Positions 46,859-57,381 of a stretch of DNA of 64,000 nt are shown in pieces. The stretch's first letter is position 1. The number at the start of each line of letters is the position of its first letter. Under the pieces are notes generated by a model. The model saw only the letters and a program-made list of their open reading frames with translations, did not search any database and was not told the DNA's origin. A program made the translations under genes and the position numbers. The DNA comes from Paenibacillus sp. OVF10. Lineage in GTDB: Bacteria; Bacillota; Bacilli; Paenibacillales; Paenibacillaceae. The DNA lies in the NCBI GenBank assembly GCA_022836915.1, contig CP094668.1:3906001-3970000 (forward strand), written 5' to 3'.

Positions 46859-48171
46859 TTAGAAACCTTCTACACCTTTATCCTGCATTAGCTGACTGAA
46901 CTTCTCATCCCAGGATTTCAGTACTTCTTCAGGTGACAATCCGCCTGCAAATTGATCCTGCAACAATCGGTACAGTTCGCTGCGATCAACCAGCATGTAT
47001 GCATCCGTTGTCAGCACGGTTTTCTTCGGCGTAATATAGTTGTCTACAATATCCTGCTTGTAAGCCGGCAATTCTGGTGTGGTGACGTCACTGAAATTGG
47101 ATACGTATCCTTTGGAATCGACGATCTGTTGTGCGACATCCTTGGAAGCAATATAGTCCAGGAACTGTTTGGCTTCATCCAGATGTTTGGATTTCTTCGG
47201 AATGAACAGTTGTCCGCCCAGTGGACTTGCACCCAGACTGGCATTATCCGACGATGGAATCGGGAATACGCCCAGTTCCATATTTGGATCTTGCTCGGCA
47301 ACGCCTTCAATTAACCAATCGCCCATAAACATCATGGCAACTTCCTTGTTCAGGAATTTACCTACGGCCATGTCATAGCTGTCACTAAGCACATCCGTGT
47401 TGGTGTACCCTTTGGTGTAAATCTCGTATTGTTGTTCCAGGAATGTTTTGAATTCCGGGATATCAGACCATTTTTTCTTATTGCTGTTCAGCTCATCAAA
47501 AAAGTCGGTTCATTTTTGGCTACAAAATCGGCAAAAGCTGCAGCAGGCCAGATATTGGCAGCCCAGGCATCTTTGTAAGGCATGAAGACAGGCGTAATGC
47601 CACTTGCTTTGATTTTTTCACAGATCGCCAGAAATTCTTCGTAGTTGGTTGGAATCGACAATCCGAGTTCTTCAAAGATTTGTTTGTTATAAACGACCCC
47701 TTGCATCCCTGTATCTTGGCTGACATGGAAGCTGTAGAGATGGCCACCAGAAGAGAGGACGTCTTTGTTCACAATTCTGCTCGCCCAAGGCTCGTTATCC
47801 AGAATCTCGAAGTTACGTTCAAGGTTCAGGTCTGTGACTGCGCTCGCCAGATTGTACTGAATAATGTCAGGCGTTTCATCTACAGCCAGTTTGGTTTGCA
47901 GTACCGTTGTTGTTTGTTCCGCTGGAATCAGCTGCAAATTGACACGAATGTTCGTTTGTTTTTCGAATGCATCAAGAATGTCCTGCTGGATGAAAGCAGA
48001 GTCCTGAGAACTTTTAGAGATGGCCAGCTCCAATGTAACTTTGCCACTCTTGCTGTCCCCGCCAGCAGCTGTGCCGGAATCCGTACCTCCTGATCCACAT
48101 GCCGTTAATGAGACCGATAATAAACTGGCCAGAATAATAGAAATCGCCTTTTTTCTTTTTATTGTTTTCAA
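46859..48171 (-). CDS. sugar ABC transporter substrate-binding lipoprotein (frameshifted)
   Basis: About 437 aa after repair. Signal peptide with lipobox VSLTAC, then a family-1 extracellular binding domain (LELAISKSSQDSAFIQQDIL, DETPDIIQYNLAS, VAMMFMGDWLIEG, PLGGQLFIPKKSK). The frame is broken by the A6 run 47498-47503 on the plus strand; a seventh base restores PTFFDELNSNKKKWSDIPEF. It is first in the importer operon and divergent from the sensor kinase gene. A cre-like site lies 27-40 bp before its start. The ligand is unknown. Confidence 0.92.
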
Positions 48172-48197
48172 TGCAAATCCCCCTCTAAAACGTTTAG

Positions 48198-48211
48198 TGA
48201 ATCCGTTTACA
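48198..48211 (-). promoter_or_regulatory. CcpA cre-like site
   Basis: On the minus strand TGTAAACGGATTCA matches the cre consensus TGWAANCGNTNWCA with one mismatch. It lies in the leader of the binding-protein gene, so carbon catabolite repression of the importer is likely. Confidence 0.6.
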
Positions 48212-48377
48212 AGTCCGATTATAGATTCTTTTCTCGCCCCGGTACATGTCTGTGCTTGAACGTTGATGTGTAAAATCCTGAACTTGAAATCGCTATCATT
48301 TCATGAAATACCGTGATAGAGTAGACATGAATGTAAGGGATTTCACATCATGTCAGAACAGGAGGGCATCTCTGAGA

Positions 48378-50141
48378 ATGGCAAAGCTCATACATAAAGC
48401 AACTCAATTCAGTTTGCAAACAAAGGTGTTTTTGACATTTCTGGCTCTGCTTTTGTTCGTGCTGGGCTGTTTTATCGTTTATGTGAATGTGATCGTTGTC
48501 CGCCCGCTCAAACTGAAAACAGAGCAGGATACGCTCGTTACAGCTACGAAGGTAAGAGAGCAAGTTGATCTCTACGTAGAACAACAGAACCAGATGTCAC
48601 AGCGAATATTATCCAGCAAAAATATATTTGCAGCCATGGACAAGAGCTCCTCAGCGCATAGTAATTATGAAAGGCTGAAGCAGATTCGGATCATCAAAGA
48701 CATCATGTTTCAGGCCATCGGGCCGAGTATGAATATCAAGGACATGTCCATCTACGACAATCACGGGGTTCTCCTGACATCATATCTGGGTTCGGACAAT
48801 CCTCCCGCAATCCTGAACACCATGATGGAGAGTAGTCAGATCGGACGAGATTGGACGGAAAGTGGTTTTGTTCTGCTGCGTCAAGACGATACGATCTCCT
48901 TTGTGCGCACGATCAATGATCAGAACGGCAAGGTGTACGGTTATCTTAGCATCCAGATGGAACAGGCCTATATACAGAATCTAACGGAGGGTATTACCGC
49001 TGGCGATGTCTATATTCTGAATGAACAAGGGGAGCAGATGACGGGCTCGGAAGCGGGTGTGATATTTGCCAATTGGACAAAGCCTTCATCAGACGAGGGA
49101 CTGGATGTGGACAAAAACGACAATTATATCACGCATTCCACTTCACCCAGTACAGGTTGGATCACGTATATCATAACGCCCAAAAAATCTGTCCTGGGTT
49201 CGATCCATTCGGTTCAGACGATGTCCATTCTGCTGATTACAGCACTGATGCTGGTTTCGTTTGTGTATATCTTCCTGTCGACACGTAACCTGCTGCTGCC
49301 TATCCGCAAGCTGCGCGGTCAGATCTGGCGCATGAATTACAGCAATATGAATCTGAAAGTGGATGAAACGCCGAAGAATAACGATCTCTTATTGCTGAAT
49401 GAAGCCTTTCAGGATCTGATGGAGAGGCTGCAGCAATCGATTGACCGGGAAAAGTCGGCGCTTCATGAAGAAGTAAAGGCGCGTAATTCTGCGCTGCAAG
49501 CCCAGATTGCTCCTCATTTTATTCATAACGTTCTATATCTGATCAGTATTGCCGCCCAAGAGGGGAAGACCAAAGTTGTATCGGATATGTGCAAACATCT
49601 TTCGGACAGTCTGCGTTATATTGTCTCTTCACCATACGCGCATGTGACTTTGGCTGAGGAGCTCCAACATACAAGACATTATCTATCCCTTGTACAACAA
49701 AAGTACGAAGAGGATCTGGAGTGGGATATCCATGCAGACGAGCTGGCGAACGAAATCCGGTTGCCACGGTTGGTCATTCAGCCGTTTGTGGAAAACTGCA
49801 TTGAACATGCCTTTGCCAACACCGCGCCGCCTTGGCGTATCCAGATTACCGTGAAGCAATATAACGGATTATGGGCTTTGGAAATTAAGGATAACGGAGA
49901 GGGGTTTCCACCGGATAAGATCCAGGAGATTTTAGCCAGTATTCAGGCATCGGATTCCGGAATGAACCAGACGGCCAATCGTGCCACAGCCCTTGGTAAC
50001 ATGGGGATTATCAATAGCGTCAATCGACTCAAACTAATGTATAACAACCGGCTCTTCATTAATATATTTAACAATCATGCGGAAGAGCAACATGGAGCAA
50101 CGATTCAAATCATCGGCTCACTGACAAAGGATTTTTACTAA
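48378..50141 (+). CDS. YesM-type sensor histidine kinase
   Basis: A 587-aa two-component sensor from ATG 48378 after AGGAGGG. Membrane helix at about residues 13-38, an extracytoplasmic dCache-like region, a second helix near 290 (TMSILLITALMLVSFVYIFL), HAMP, then the His_kinase domain: ALQAQIAPHFIHNVLYLIS with the phospho-accepting His, and the ATPase boxes PRLVIQPFVENCIEHA and EIKDNGEGFP. It belongs to the YesM/LytS class that senses sugars and phosphorylates YesN-like regulators. The regulator gene follows after 16 bp and the importer it probably controls is divergent. Confidence 0.93.
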   Translation: MAKLIHKATQFSLQTKVFLTFLALLLFVLGCFIVYVNVIVVRPLKLKTEQDTLVTATKVREQVDLYVEQQNQMSQRILSSKNIFAAMDKSSSAHSNYERLKQIRIIKDIMFQAIGPSMNIKDMSIYDNHGVLLTSYLGSDNPPAILNTMMESSQIGRDWTESGFVLLRQDDTISFVRTINDQNGKVYGYLSIQMEQAYIQNLTEGITAGDVYILNEQGEQMTGSEAGVIFANWTKPSSDEGLDVDKNDNYITHSTSPSTGWITYIITPKKSVLGSIHSVQTMSILLITALMLVSFVYIFLSTRNLLLPIRKLRGQIWRMNYSNMNLKVDETPKNNDLLLLNEAFQDLMERLQQSIDREKSALHEEVKARNSALQAQIAPHFIHNVLYLISIAAQEGKTKVVSDMCKHLSDSLRYIVSSPYAHVTLAEELQHTRHYLSLVQQKYEEDLEWDIHADELANEIRLPRLVIQPFVENCIEHAFANTAPPWRIQITVKQYNGLWALEIKDNGEGFPPDKIQEILASIQASDSGMNQTANRATALGNMGIINSVNRLKLMYNNRLFINIFNNHAEEQHGATIQIIGSLTKDFY

Positions 50142-50157
50142 CTAGGAGGCATAGGCG

Positions 50158-51683
50158 ATGTATAACGTTATGATCGTTGAGGATAGCAAACCGATATTAC
50201 GTAATATTAAAATGCTCCTGGAAACGCTCAACTTCCCGATTCGTGTAGCGGCTACGGCAACGAATGGAGAGGAAGCCTTGGCAGCGTTAAAGCAGGAACC
50301 GATTGATCTGCTGTTGACAGATATTCGAATGCCAAAAATGGATGGCCTGTCCCTGATTGAGCAAGCCAAGCTTGCCAACCCGGATCTGAAGGTCATTCTA
50401 ATTAGTGGGTACAGCGATTTTGAATACACAAGAAAAGCATTGAACCTGCAAGTGTTTGACTATTTGTTAAAACCTGTCGAGCGAGAGGCGCTTGAAGAAG
50501 TCATGGGTCGGGTAATTGACCAACTTGATCAACAGATGTCCAAGGAACTGCTGGATTTGCAGGAAATCATTCATCCCCAATGTGAGACTACGCCGAAACA
50601 GGGGGAGGAGTTTCCGCCTTTATTCAGCCAGATGATGATCATTATGAGCAAACAGCCTTTTACCGCAGGGCATGAACGATGGGTGGAGGTGGAACTTGAG
50701 GGTATAGTGCAGGATTTTTTGCATTCCATCCTTGTCGTGTGTACACCAGTCAAACCCCATATCAATTTGTTGCTTTTGTTAACAAGAGTGCACTTGAGGT
50801 GTACTCTTCCGTACATGAATGTCTTGAATCGTTGCGACGGCATTTGGTTGCGCATGACATCGATGCAATCATTGGAGGACAACTTCTATTCGCTGAGTCT
50901 GGTAATCTGCCGGAGCTCTATCACCGCATGTCGTCCATTTTGTCTGAGCAGCAACGGTTGAAACAAGGAATAGTGCTGGATACCGGGAATCCGGTGTCGA
51001 TGGCCAGATCTGAGACAGGCTGTCTGGATCCCGTGCAGGAATCTGCTTTTGTACAGATGATACAGGCTCGGCAGAAAGAACGATTTGCTCTTAAATTATC
51101 CGAATTGCTGAATCGATGGGCAGAGGAAAATGTACATATGACCGAGGTGGAGCGGTTTATCGGATTGATTGTAGACACGTTTGCACATCTATACGAGGAA
51201 CAGGGCTCGGGCATGAGATTGGGGCTGGAGCTTCGGTCAAGACAATTCGCTCAGGCACAGTCCTATGCCGATTTTTGCCGGGAACTGACGGAATGGACGG
51301 GACAGTGCTTTGATATGCTGCAATCCCACGTTCGAAAAAGCAAGGCGATCCTGTTCGAACAGATTGACGATTACGTAAAACTAAATAAATACTCTCCATT
51401 GTCTATCAACGACATTGCCATGAAGTTTCACGTTAGCCCGTCGTACGTCAGCAGAGTGATCAAAAATGCAACGCAAATCACGTTTGTTCAGTATTACACC
51501 CAGCTTCGCATTCAGGAAGCCTGCAGACTGATGGAAAGTCAACCGGACATGAAGTTTAAGGAAGTATCCGATTTGCTGTCGTTTAGCGATCAGCACTATT
51601 TCTCGAAGGTGTTCAAAGAGTATACGGGGCTAAGTCCTACGGATTATAAACAACAGATGTCTGGTATAAAGACCCAATCATAG
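50158..51683 (+). CDS. YesN-type response regulator with AraC output (frameshifted)
   Basis: About 508 aa. N-terminal receiver domain MIVEDSKPILRNIKM with the phosphorylation Asp in LLLTDIRMPKMDG (about residue 55) and the switch Lys in FDYLLKPVE. A central helical linker follows, then a C-terminal AraC double HTH (SINDIAMKFHVSPSYVSRVI, FKEVSDLLSFSDQHYFSKVF, GLSPTDYKQQM). The frame breaks in the T6 run 50715-50720; seven T restore VQDFFAFHPCRVYTSQTPYQ. ATG 50158 follows AGGAGGC. It is the partner of the YesM-type kinase. Confidence 0.92.
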
Positions 51684-51713
51684 TTAACAAACCCTTTTTA
51701 TTTATGTTATAAT
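51684..51713 (+). promoter_or_regulatory. promoter of the chemoreceptor gene
   Basis: TTAACA (51684-51689), 18-bp spacer, TATAAT (51708-51713) with a TGT extended -10. Confidence 0.68.
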
Positions 51714-51865
51714 ACTAAACAAATACGGCTTGTTACTGAATTCATTCAGGCAATACCTATGTATATACATGCTCAAAGTTTCTTTGGGTGTGCATATATA
51801 TGGGTTTTTTGCGTTTACTGGCCGATTGATTCTACCAAAAATGAATAAAGAGAGGAAGACTCACT

Positions 51866-53909
51866 TTGGAAAAGAAAAAGAAAAAAGCTCATTTTATAGG
51901 AAAGGAGGAGCCGGTTTACGATTAATGAGCACTAGACTCATTGCAGCTTTCCTTGCGGTACTTATTATCCCGACTGCACTTATCGGATACTTTTCGTATA
52001 ATAGTGCCAAAGATCAGGTACAACAAAAAATGACAGATCCCATCAATACCATTTTAACCATGACAGGGCAGCATATTAACAATCTGGTGGGGGATAAAGC
52101 AGCATTATTGAATTATATCGATAGCATGTATGGCTCCACCCTCAGTCAGGCGAACAACGAAGCGGTACAAGTAGGAATCGACCAATTAGCTGATACATAT
52201 CCTGATATTCTGGCCATAACTGTGGGCAACGACCAAGGTGATGTTATATCATCTCCAGCAATAGAGGATGCAACATATGATCCACGCAGCACAGAATGGT
52301 ACACCAATGGTATAAGTAACAATGGATCACTCTATTTTTCGAGTATTATGACAGATCCGGTATCCGGGAAGATTTATGTAGAAATTTCAAAGGCTCTTTC
52401 AAATCAACAAGGTGTAGCAAGTATTAAACTTGATCTGGAGCGATTAGCAAAAGAAATATCTTATGTGGATGTCGGAGGTAATGGGAGCCTGATTGTGGTT
52501 GACTCCAATCGAACCATCGCAGCTTGGTCTGGTGCCATTGTAAAAGGTGGCGGAGGAGAACTCGGCGGAGCGCTCATCGAGGAATTCCAGTTCATCCAAA
52601 TACGGCTTCAAGTTCCGATGAGCCGATGACATTTTCTCAATTTGTCAGAACAGATCTGGCGTATGATCTAGAGGTTTATAACGGTGTTAATGCTTTGACG
52701 GGGTGGAATGTCATTGCATTGATGGGCCATGAAGACTTTATCGCCGCAGCGAAACCCATCATGGTATCAAGTTTAACCGTCATTGCTGTATCTGTATTAA
52801 TTGCTGGAGTTATTATTTTCTTCATTCTGAGATCTTTTATTGTACCTATGCAAAAACTGAGAAAGGCAACCCGCAGCGTAAGCGAAGGGAATCTGTCCGA
52901 ACGGGTTAATCTTAAAACCGAGAACGAATTTGGTATATTGGCAAATGATTTTGACCAAATGACCATCTCCCTTCAATCGGTGGTTGCTGAACTTCATCAG
53001 ACGTCATCGTTGTTAAGCCACTCTTCCCAAATGATTCAGGAAAGTACCGAACAAACCACCCAATCGGTTCAACATGTGGCTGAAACCATGCAGCAGACTG
53101 CGGAATCAGCTATCGTTGGGGCGGAAAATTCGGAACAAACCGCAAATGCCGTAGAAGAGATGGCGAGAGGCATCAGTACAATTGCAGAATCTGCGAGTGC
53201 GATTGTGGATTCGGCTGAAGAGACGGAGCGCGCTGTTGCTAATGGCGGAAAAACCATAAACCAGGTCGGAGAACAAATGGAACATATTCTCGGAGCTGTT
53301 GAAGAAACCTCGGCATTGATTAATGAGCTGTCCAGTCTATCCGCCGAAGCCAATCGAATGAATGAAGCGATTGCGGATATCTCTCGGCAAACCAACCTTC
53401 TATCACTGAATGCCTCTATTGAAGCATCAAGAGCAGGAGAACACGGTAAAGGTTTTGCTGTCGTTGCTGGTGAGGTGCGCACGTTATCGATGCAATCCAA
53501 ACAGAGTGCGGACGACATTGGCGCTACCATTGGCAAAATGCTTGATCTGATTGCCAAATCCACATCTCTTATGAATGATAAAGTTCGTAATCAAGTCGGT
53601 GAAGGTATGCGGATCAGCCAAGAAGCTTCAGCAACCATATCGAACATCGAACAATATACAACGCATATCGTGGATCAAATTCAGGATATTTCCGCTGTCT
53701 CAGAACAGTTGTCAGCCAGTACGGAAGAAGTCTCGGCTACAGTTGCCGCGATGAGTCATATCTCTAAAGTGTCGGCTGACAGTGCTCAGACAACTTCAGC
53801 AGCAGCCCAAGAGCAAATGGCGGCGATGCAGGAGATATCCGCATCATCTGCACAGCTATCCAAAACAGCTGAGAATATGCAAGAACTGGTTCGCCGGTTT
53901 AAGCTCTAA
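51866..53909 (+). CDS. methyl-accepting chemotaxis protein (frameshifted)
   Basis: A chemoreceptor of about 680 aa: helix 1 ([21 protein letters not shown]), an extracytoplasmic dCache-type sensor ([20 protein letters not shown]), helix 2 ([21 protein letters not shown]), HAMP, and a long signalling coiled coil with the hairpin tip [45 protein letters not shown] read at about 53340-53480. The frame breaks at AAA 52598-52600; one more A restores [14 protein letters not shown]. The start is unsure: TTG 51866 after AGAGGAAG fits if the A6 run at 51881-51886 also lacks a base; otherwise ATG 51841 or 51925. It sits after the sugar two-component genes and may report the same ligand. Confidence 0.88.
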
Positions 53910-53946
53910 AGTAGAAGTAAGTAAGTGTGTAAGGAAACGTGTTAAG

Positions 53947-53981
53947 CAAAAGGTGCTCCTCAAATGGAGCGCCTTTTGCGC
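53947..53981 (+). terminator. terminator of the chemoreceptor gene, overlapping the araC 3' end
   Basis: Stem AAAAGGTGCTCC / GGAGCGCCTTTT with one mismatch and loop TCAAAT, then TGCGC. The stop codon of the convergent AraC gene (53960-53962) falls in its loop. Confidence 0.75.
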
Positions 53982-54862
53982 TTAGAGAGATTAGTAAGAA
54001 TGGAGGCCTCATCCCCGAACATATCCTTTTGATTCTTTTTTCGGAAACTTCGTGGTGATTCACCAACCGTTTTGGTAAATAAAATTGTAAAGTAATTGGG
54101 GTTGTCGTAACCGACCAGTTTGGCGATTTCCCATATTTTTTTGTTGGTTGAGACTAATAATCGGGTAGCTTCACCCATTCTTCGTTGAATCAGGTAATGA
54201 TAAGGAGAAGTGCCATAGTGATTTTTGTACATATGAATTAAGTAATAAAAATCGATATGAAATTGATCTGCCAATTCTTTGAGTTTAATGTTTTGCCGAT
54301 AGTGGGTATCCAAATAGTCTTTAATGCTCTCGGCAAGGTTGTTACTCCCAATAGTCTCCCCACTAGGAAGCTGTTGACGGGACAGCCGATCGATGATCAG
54401 AAGTATGGCTTTCAGGACATGCCCAGAGATAGACTCATAACCATGTTCCCGAATCGAAAATTCATTGAAGAGAGTCTGCATTAACGAATGGAGCTCATCG
54501 GAATATCGGTTTGCTCGAATGATCGGATTGTTAGAGGGAGGAATGACCCAATCCTGAAGGGTCTGGGTGCCTTCTGTAAAACGAAAGCCACAATAAAAAG
54601 TGGATAACGGGAATTCAGGATTGGACTTCTCCTCGTGAAGAGTACCCTTGTTATATATGAGCATGTCCCCTTTTTGAGCCCAGTGTTTGATGCCGTCAAT
54701 AGTGAACAATCCTTTGCCTTCAGTTACGTAGATAATCTCATGCAGATCGTCATGTTTATGCGTCGGAAAACTCCAATGGGGATTGTCGGCCAGTTTTCCT
54801 ACATAAATAATGGTGCAATCTCGATTTGGATGTAGTTGGCCGAATTCGTGGTGTGTATTCAT
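53960..54862 (-). CDS. AraC-family regulator with N-terminal cupin
   Basis: A 300-aa regulator: cupin sensor with HKHDDLHEIIYVTEGKGLF and GDMLIYNKGTLHEE, then a C-terminal AraC domain (IKLKELADQFHIDFYYLIHMY, IWEIAKLVGYDNPNYFTILF, GESPRSFRKK). This type usually senses a sugar and activates nearby catabolic genes; here the neighbours are a chemoreceptor and a divergent MFS gene, so its target may be distant. The last dozen codons run through the terminator of the convergent gene. Confidence 0.88.
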   Translation of the reverse strand: MNTHHEFGQLHPNRDCTIIYVGKLADNPHWSFPTHKHDDLHEIIYVTEGKGLFTIDGIKHWAQKGDMLIYNKGTLHEEKSNPEFPLSTFYCGFRFTEGTQTLQDWVIPPSNNPIIRANRYSDELHSLMQTLFNEFSIREHGYESISGHVLKAILLIIDRLSRQQLPSGETIGSNNLAESIKDYLDTHYRQNIKLKELADQFHIDFYYLIHMYKNHYGTSPYHYLIQRRMGEATRLLVSTNKKIWEIAKLVGYDNPNYFTILFTKTVGESPRSFRKKNQKDMFGDEASILTNLSKRKRRSI

Positions 54863-55107
54863 CTATGTCTTCCCTTCAGAATTTGTAATGAAAGTCTGTG
54901 TTGAAATGACAACATATATAATGTTTTGCAATAAAACCACAACAACCTTGATTGTCGGCATAGCGTATCTGACAGTACAATTTCACTATCCAAAATGTAC
55001 TATATATCGAAAGTGAAAGGATGGGAAAGAAGAAAATACATGAATTAATGATTGTAAACAGAAATGAAGCGCTTGCAACAATAGAAAGGATTAGTGAGTA
55101 TTGATTT

Positions 55108-56305
55108 ATGACTAGAAATAGAGAGAACCTACTTATTTTAACGCTTACGCTCGTTAGCTTTGTACTGGGAACAACCGAGTATGTCATCGTGGGTGTGTTG
55201 AAGGAAATTGAAAGTTACATGAAAGTATCACTTGCTGCCGCGGGTATGCTTGTCTCCGGTTTTGCTATTGCATATGCAGTGGGTACACCATTTGCTGTGG
55301 CCCTCTTAGCCAAAATATCCAGAAGAAGTTCCATATTGATTGGATTTGCAATTGTGTTAGCACTAAATCTATTGACCGTGTTCTCAGCAACGTTCTCTTC
55401 TCTGATGGCCATTCGCATCGTGTCGGCCGTTGCTTGTGGACTTACGATATCGCTTTCGATCTCGATTGTAAGCGACGCAGTGAACCGGGAGCGAAGAGGG
55501 AAGCTATCGCCTGGATTTTGGGCGGATTTTCAATCGCTAATGTGCTAGGTGTTCCGCTCGGTACTTTTATCGGACAACATCTGAGCTGGTCCATGACGTT
55601 TGTTGTTACGGCATGCATAGGTGTTGTGCCGCTGATGTTCATGTTCCGTATTCTGCCACGCCAAACAACAACGATTGCAGGTTCGTTCAGTGATCAGATG
55701 TCTCTCTTTTAAAACCACGGATATTGCTGGCCTGTCTGATCCCTGTACTGGGAAACAGCTGTATTTTCGTCGTTTTTACGTACATTACGCCACTCCTGAG
55801 TGAGACGATGGGTGTGCCAGTACAATGGATTAGTGCCATACTCCTGATCTATGGTGCCTGCAGCATCCTGAGTAACTGGATTGGTGCCAAAATAGCCAAG
55901 GGTGACTTCCTGCCTAAGCTCAAGCGGCTTTTCGTCATCCAAGCCATCCTGTTTCTTGGCATGAGTTTTACCGTTTCAAATGTGTGGCTCGGCTTGGCGT
56001 TTCTGTTCCTGATTGGATGTCTGTCATCCTCCATGAGCGCGGCATCCCAGTTATATTTGTTTGATGTGTCAGGATCGGTCGCGCCGGGGTCCAAAGCATT
56101 TGCATCTACACTCCTGCCTGTGGCGGCCAATGTAGGTATAGCGCTAGGCTCTGGTGTCGGGGGAATTGCCGTTAATATGGGTGGTGTGCAGTGGGTGCCT
56201 CCAGTGGCTGTGATGCTTGCCTTGCTGGCTTTTGTCGTTACTCTGATATGCCAGCGTTCCATCCAAGTGAATTCAGACGAAGCAACCACTGTAAAAGCAG
56301 CTTAG
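55108..56305 (+). CDS. MFS transporter, AraJ/PbuE-like (two frame breaks)
   Basis: About 399 aa, 12 helices. TEYVIVGVLKEIESYMKVS and GFAIAYAVGTPFAVALLAKI are typical of DHA1 efflux proteins related to AraJ, YdhP and PbuE. Two bases are missing: at AA 55501-55502 (three A give RRGKAIAWILGGFSIANVLG) and in the T4 run 55707-55710 (five T give SLFLKPRILLACLI). The substrate is unknown. The gene is divergent from the AraC regulator across 245 bp and ends at a strong terminator. Confidence 0.87.
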
Positions 56306-56360
56306 ATGAGATGCTGTCTAGACTAAACGTATGAATGCGTATATATGGTATATGAACTAC

Positions 56361-56397
56361 AAACAAAGTCGCTGTTATGCGGCTTTGTTTGTTTTTT
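56361..56397 (+). terminator. terminator of the MFS gene
   Basis: Stem AACAAAGTCGC / GCGGCTTTGTT with loop TGTTAT and T6 after one G. Confidence 0.87.
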
Positions 56398-56519
56398 AGT
56401 TTTCCAACACTCCGGATGTAACGGGTTCGCAGATTGTAAAGGTAGGAAAATGCAATAATTCAGTGAATTTGTATATGAAGAGATCTGATAAAATGAATGA
56501 AAAGCTGGGAGGTAAAGCC

Positions 56520-57274
56520 ATGAAAAAGCCCATGATCGGTGTACTGCCTTTATATGATACAGACAAAAAAGTTACTGGATGCTTCCAGATTATATGAACG
56601 CCATAGAGGGAGCAGGTGGGATTCCAATTATGCTGCCTTTGACAACGGATACCGAGATCGTAGCAACGCTGGCTAATCAGTTCGATGGGTTCCTGTTCAC
56701 CGGGGGACATGATCTCAATCCTGAGCTGTATCATGAGCATGTAGAGGTTACTTGTGGAGAGTTGTGTATTGAACGCGATATGATGGAGTCGATATTATTA
56801 CAAAAGGTAATTGAGCTTGATAAGCCTGCCTTTGGCATATGCCGTGGACTACAACTATTTAACGTTATGTTGGGTGGAACGTTATATCAAGACATTCCGA
56901 CTAGCCTTCAACTTCATGGGAACAAGTTCGTTAGTCATAAGCAAAGTCCGCCGTATACGAATCTTGTACATGATGTACATATTGAGAAAAATAATATCCT
57001 ATACGATATTTTGCAAACCGATACGATAAAAGTGAACAGTTATCACCATCAGGGAATCAAAATGTTATCGGATAAGTTAACGGCCGTGGCAGTGGCTGAA
57101 GATGGGCTCGTCGAATCCGTGGTCATGCCAAACCGTTCATTTGTTTTGGCTGTGCAATGGCATCCAGAGTACAGCTACAAAGTAGATGACTACAGTCAGA
57201 AGTTATTTGCGGCGTTTGTTAATGCTGCTAAATCCCCGTCCTATACTATCCGTATTGAAGACATCACCGCATAA
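56520..57274 (+). CDS. class I glutamine amidotransferase-like gamma-glutamyl hydrolase (PuuD-like, frameshifted)
   Basis: A C26-family hydrolase of about 251 aa, related to PuuD, which cleaves gamma-glutamyl-GABA in putrescine breakdown. Nucleophile Cys in AFGICRGLQLFNVMLGGTLYQD, His-Glu pair in VQWHPEYS, and FTGGHDLNPELY at the N-terminal side. ATG 56520 follows GGGAGGT. The frame breaks in the A6 run 56565-56570; a seventh A restores DKKSYWMLPDYMNAIEGAGG. No other polyamine-catabolic gene is adjacent, so the substrate is uncertain. Confidence 0.88.
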
Positions 57275-57287
57275 AATGTGAAAAAGA

Positions 57288-57327
57288 AAAAAGACCTCCT
57301 GTTTATAAAAACAGAGGAGGTCTTTGT
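57288..57327. terminator. bidirectional terminator between hydrolase and MMPL genes
   Basis: Stem AAAGACCTCCT / AGGAGGTCTTT with inner pairing GTTT/AAAC. T-rich on both sides, between convergent genes. Confidence 0.85.
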
Positions 57328-57381
57328 ATTGGTGAATATAGTCGTAATAGTAATCATGGTATTACCATTCTATTTGCAGGA

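Noticed and set aside
51881..51886. Definite extra frame break at the chemoreceptor start
   Set aside because: A seventh A would give a neat [15 protein letters not shown] start from TTG 51866, but ATG 51841 and 51925 are also possible, so I only note it.
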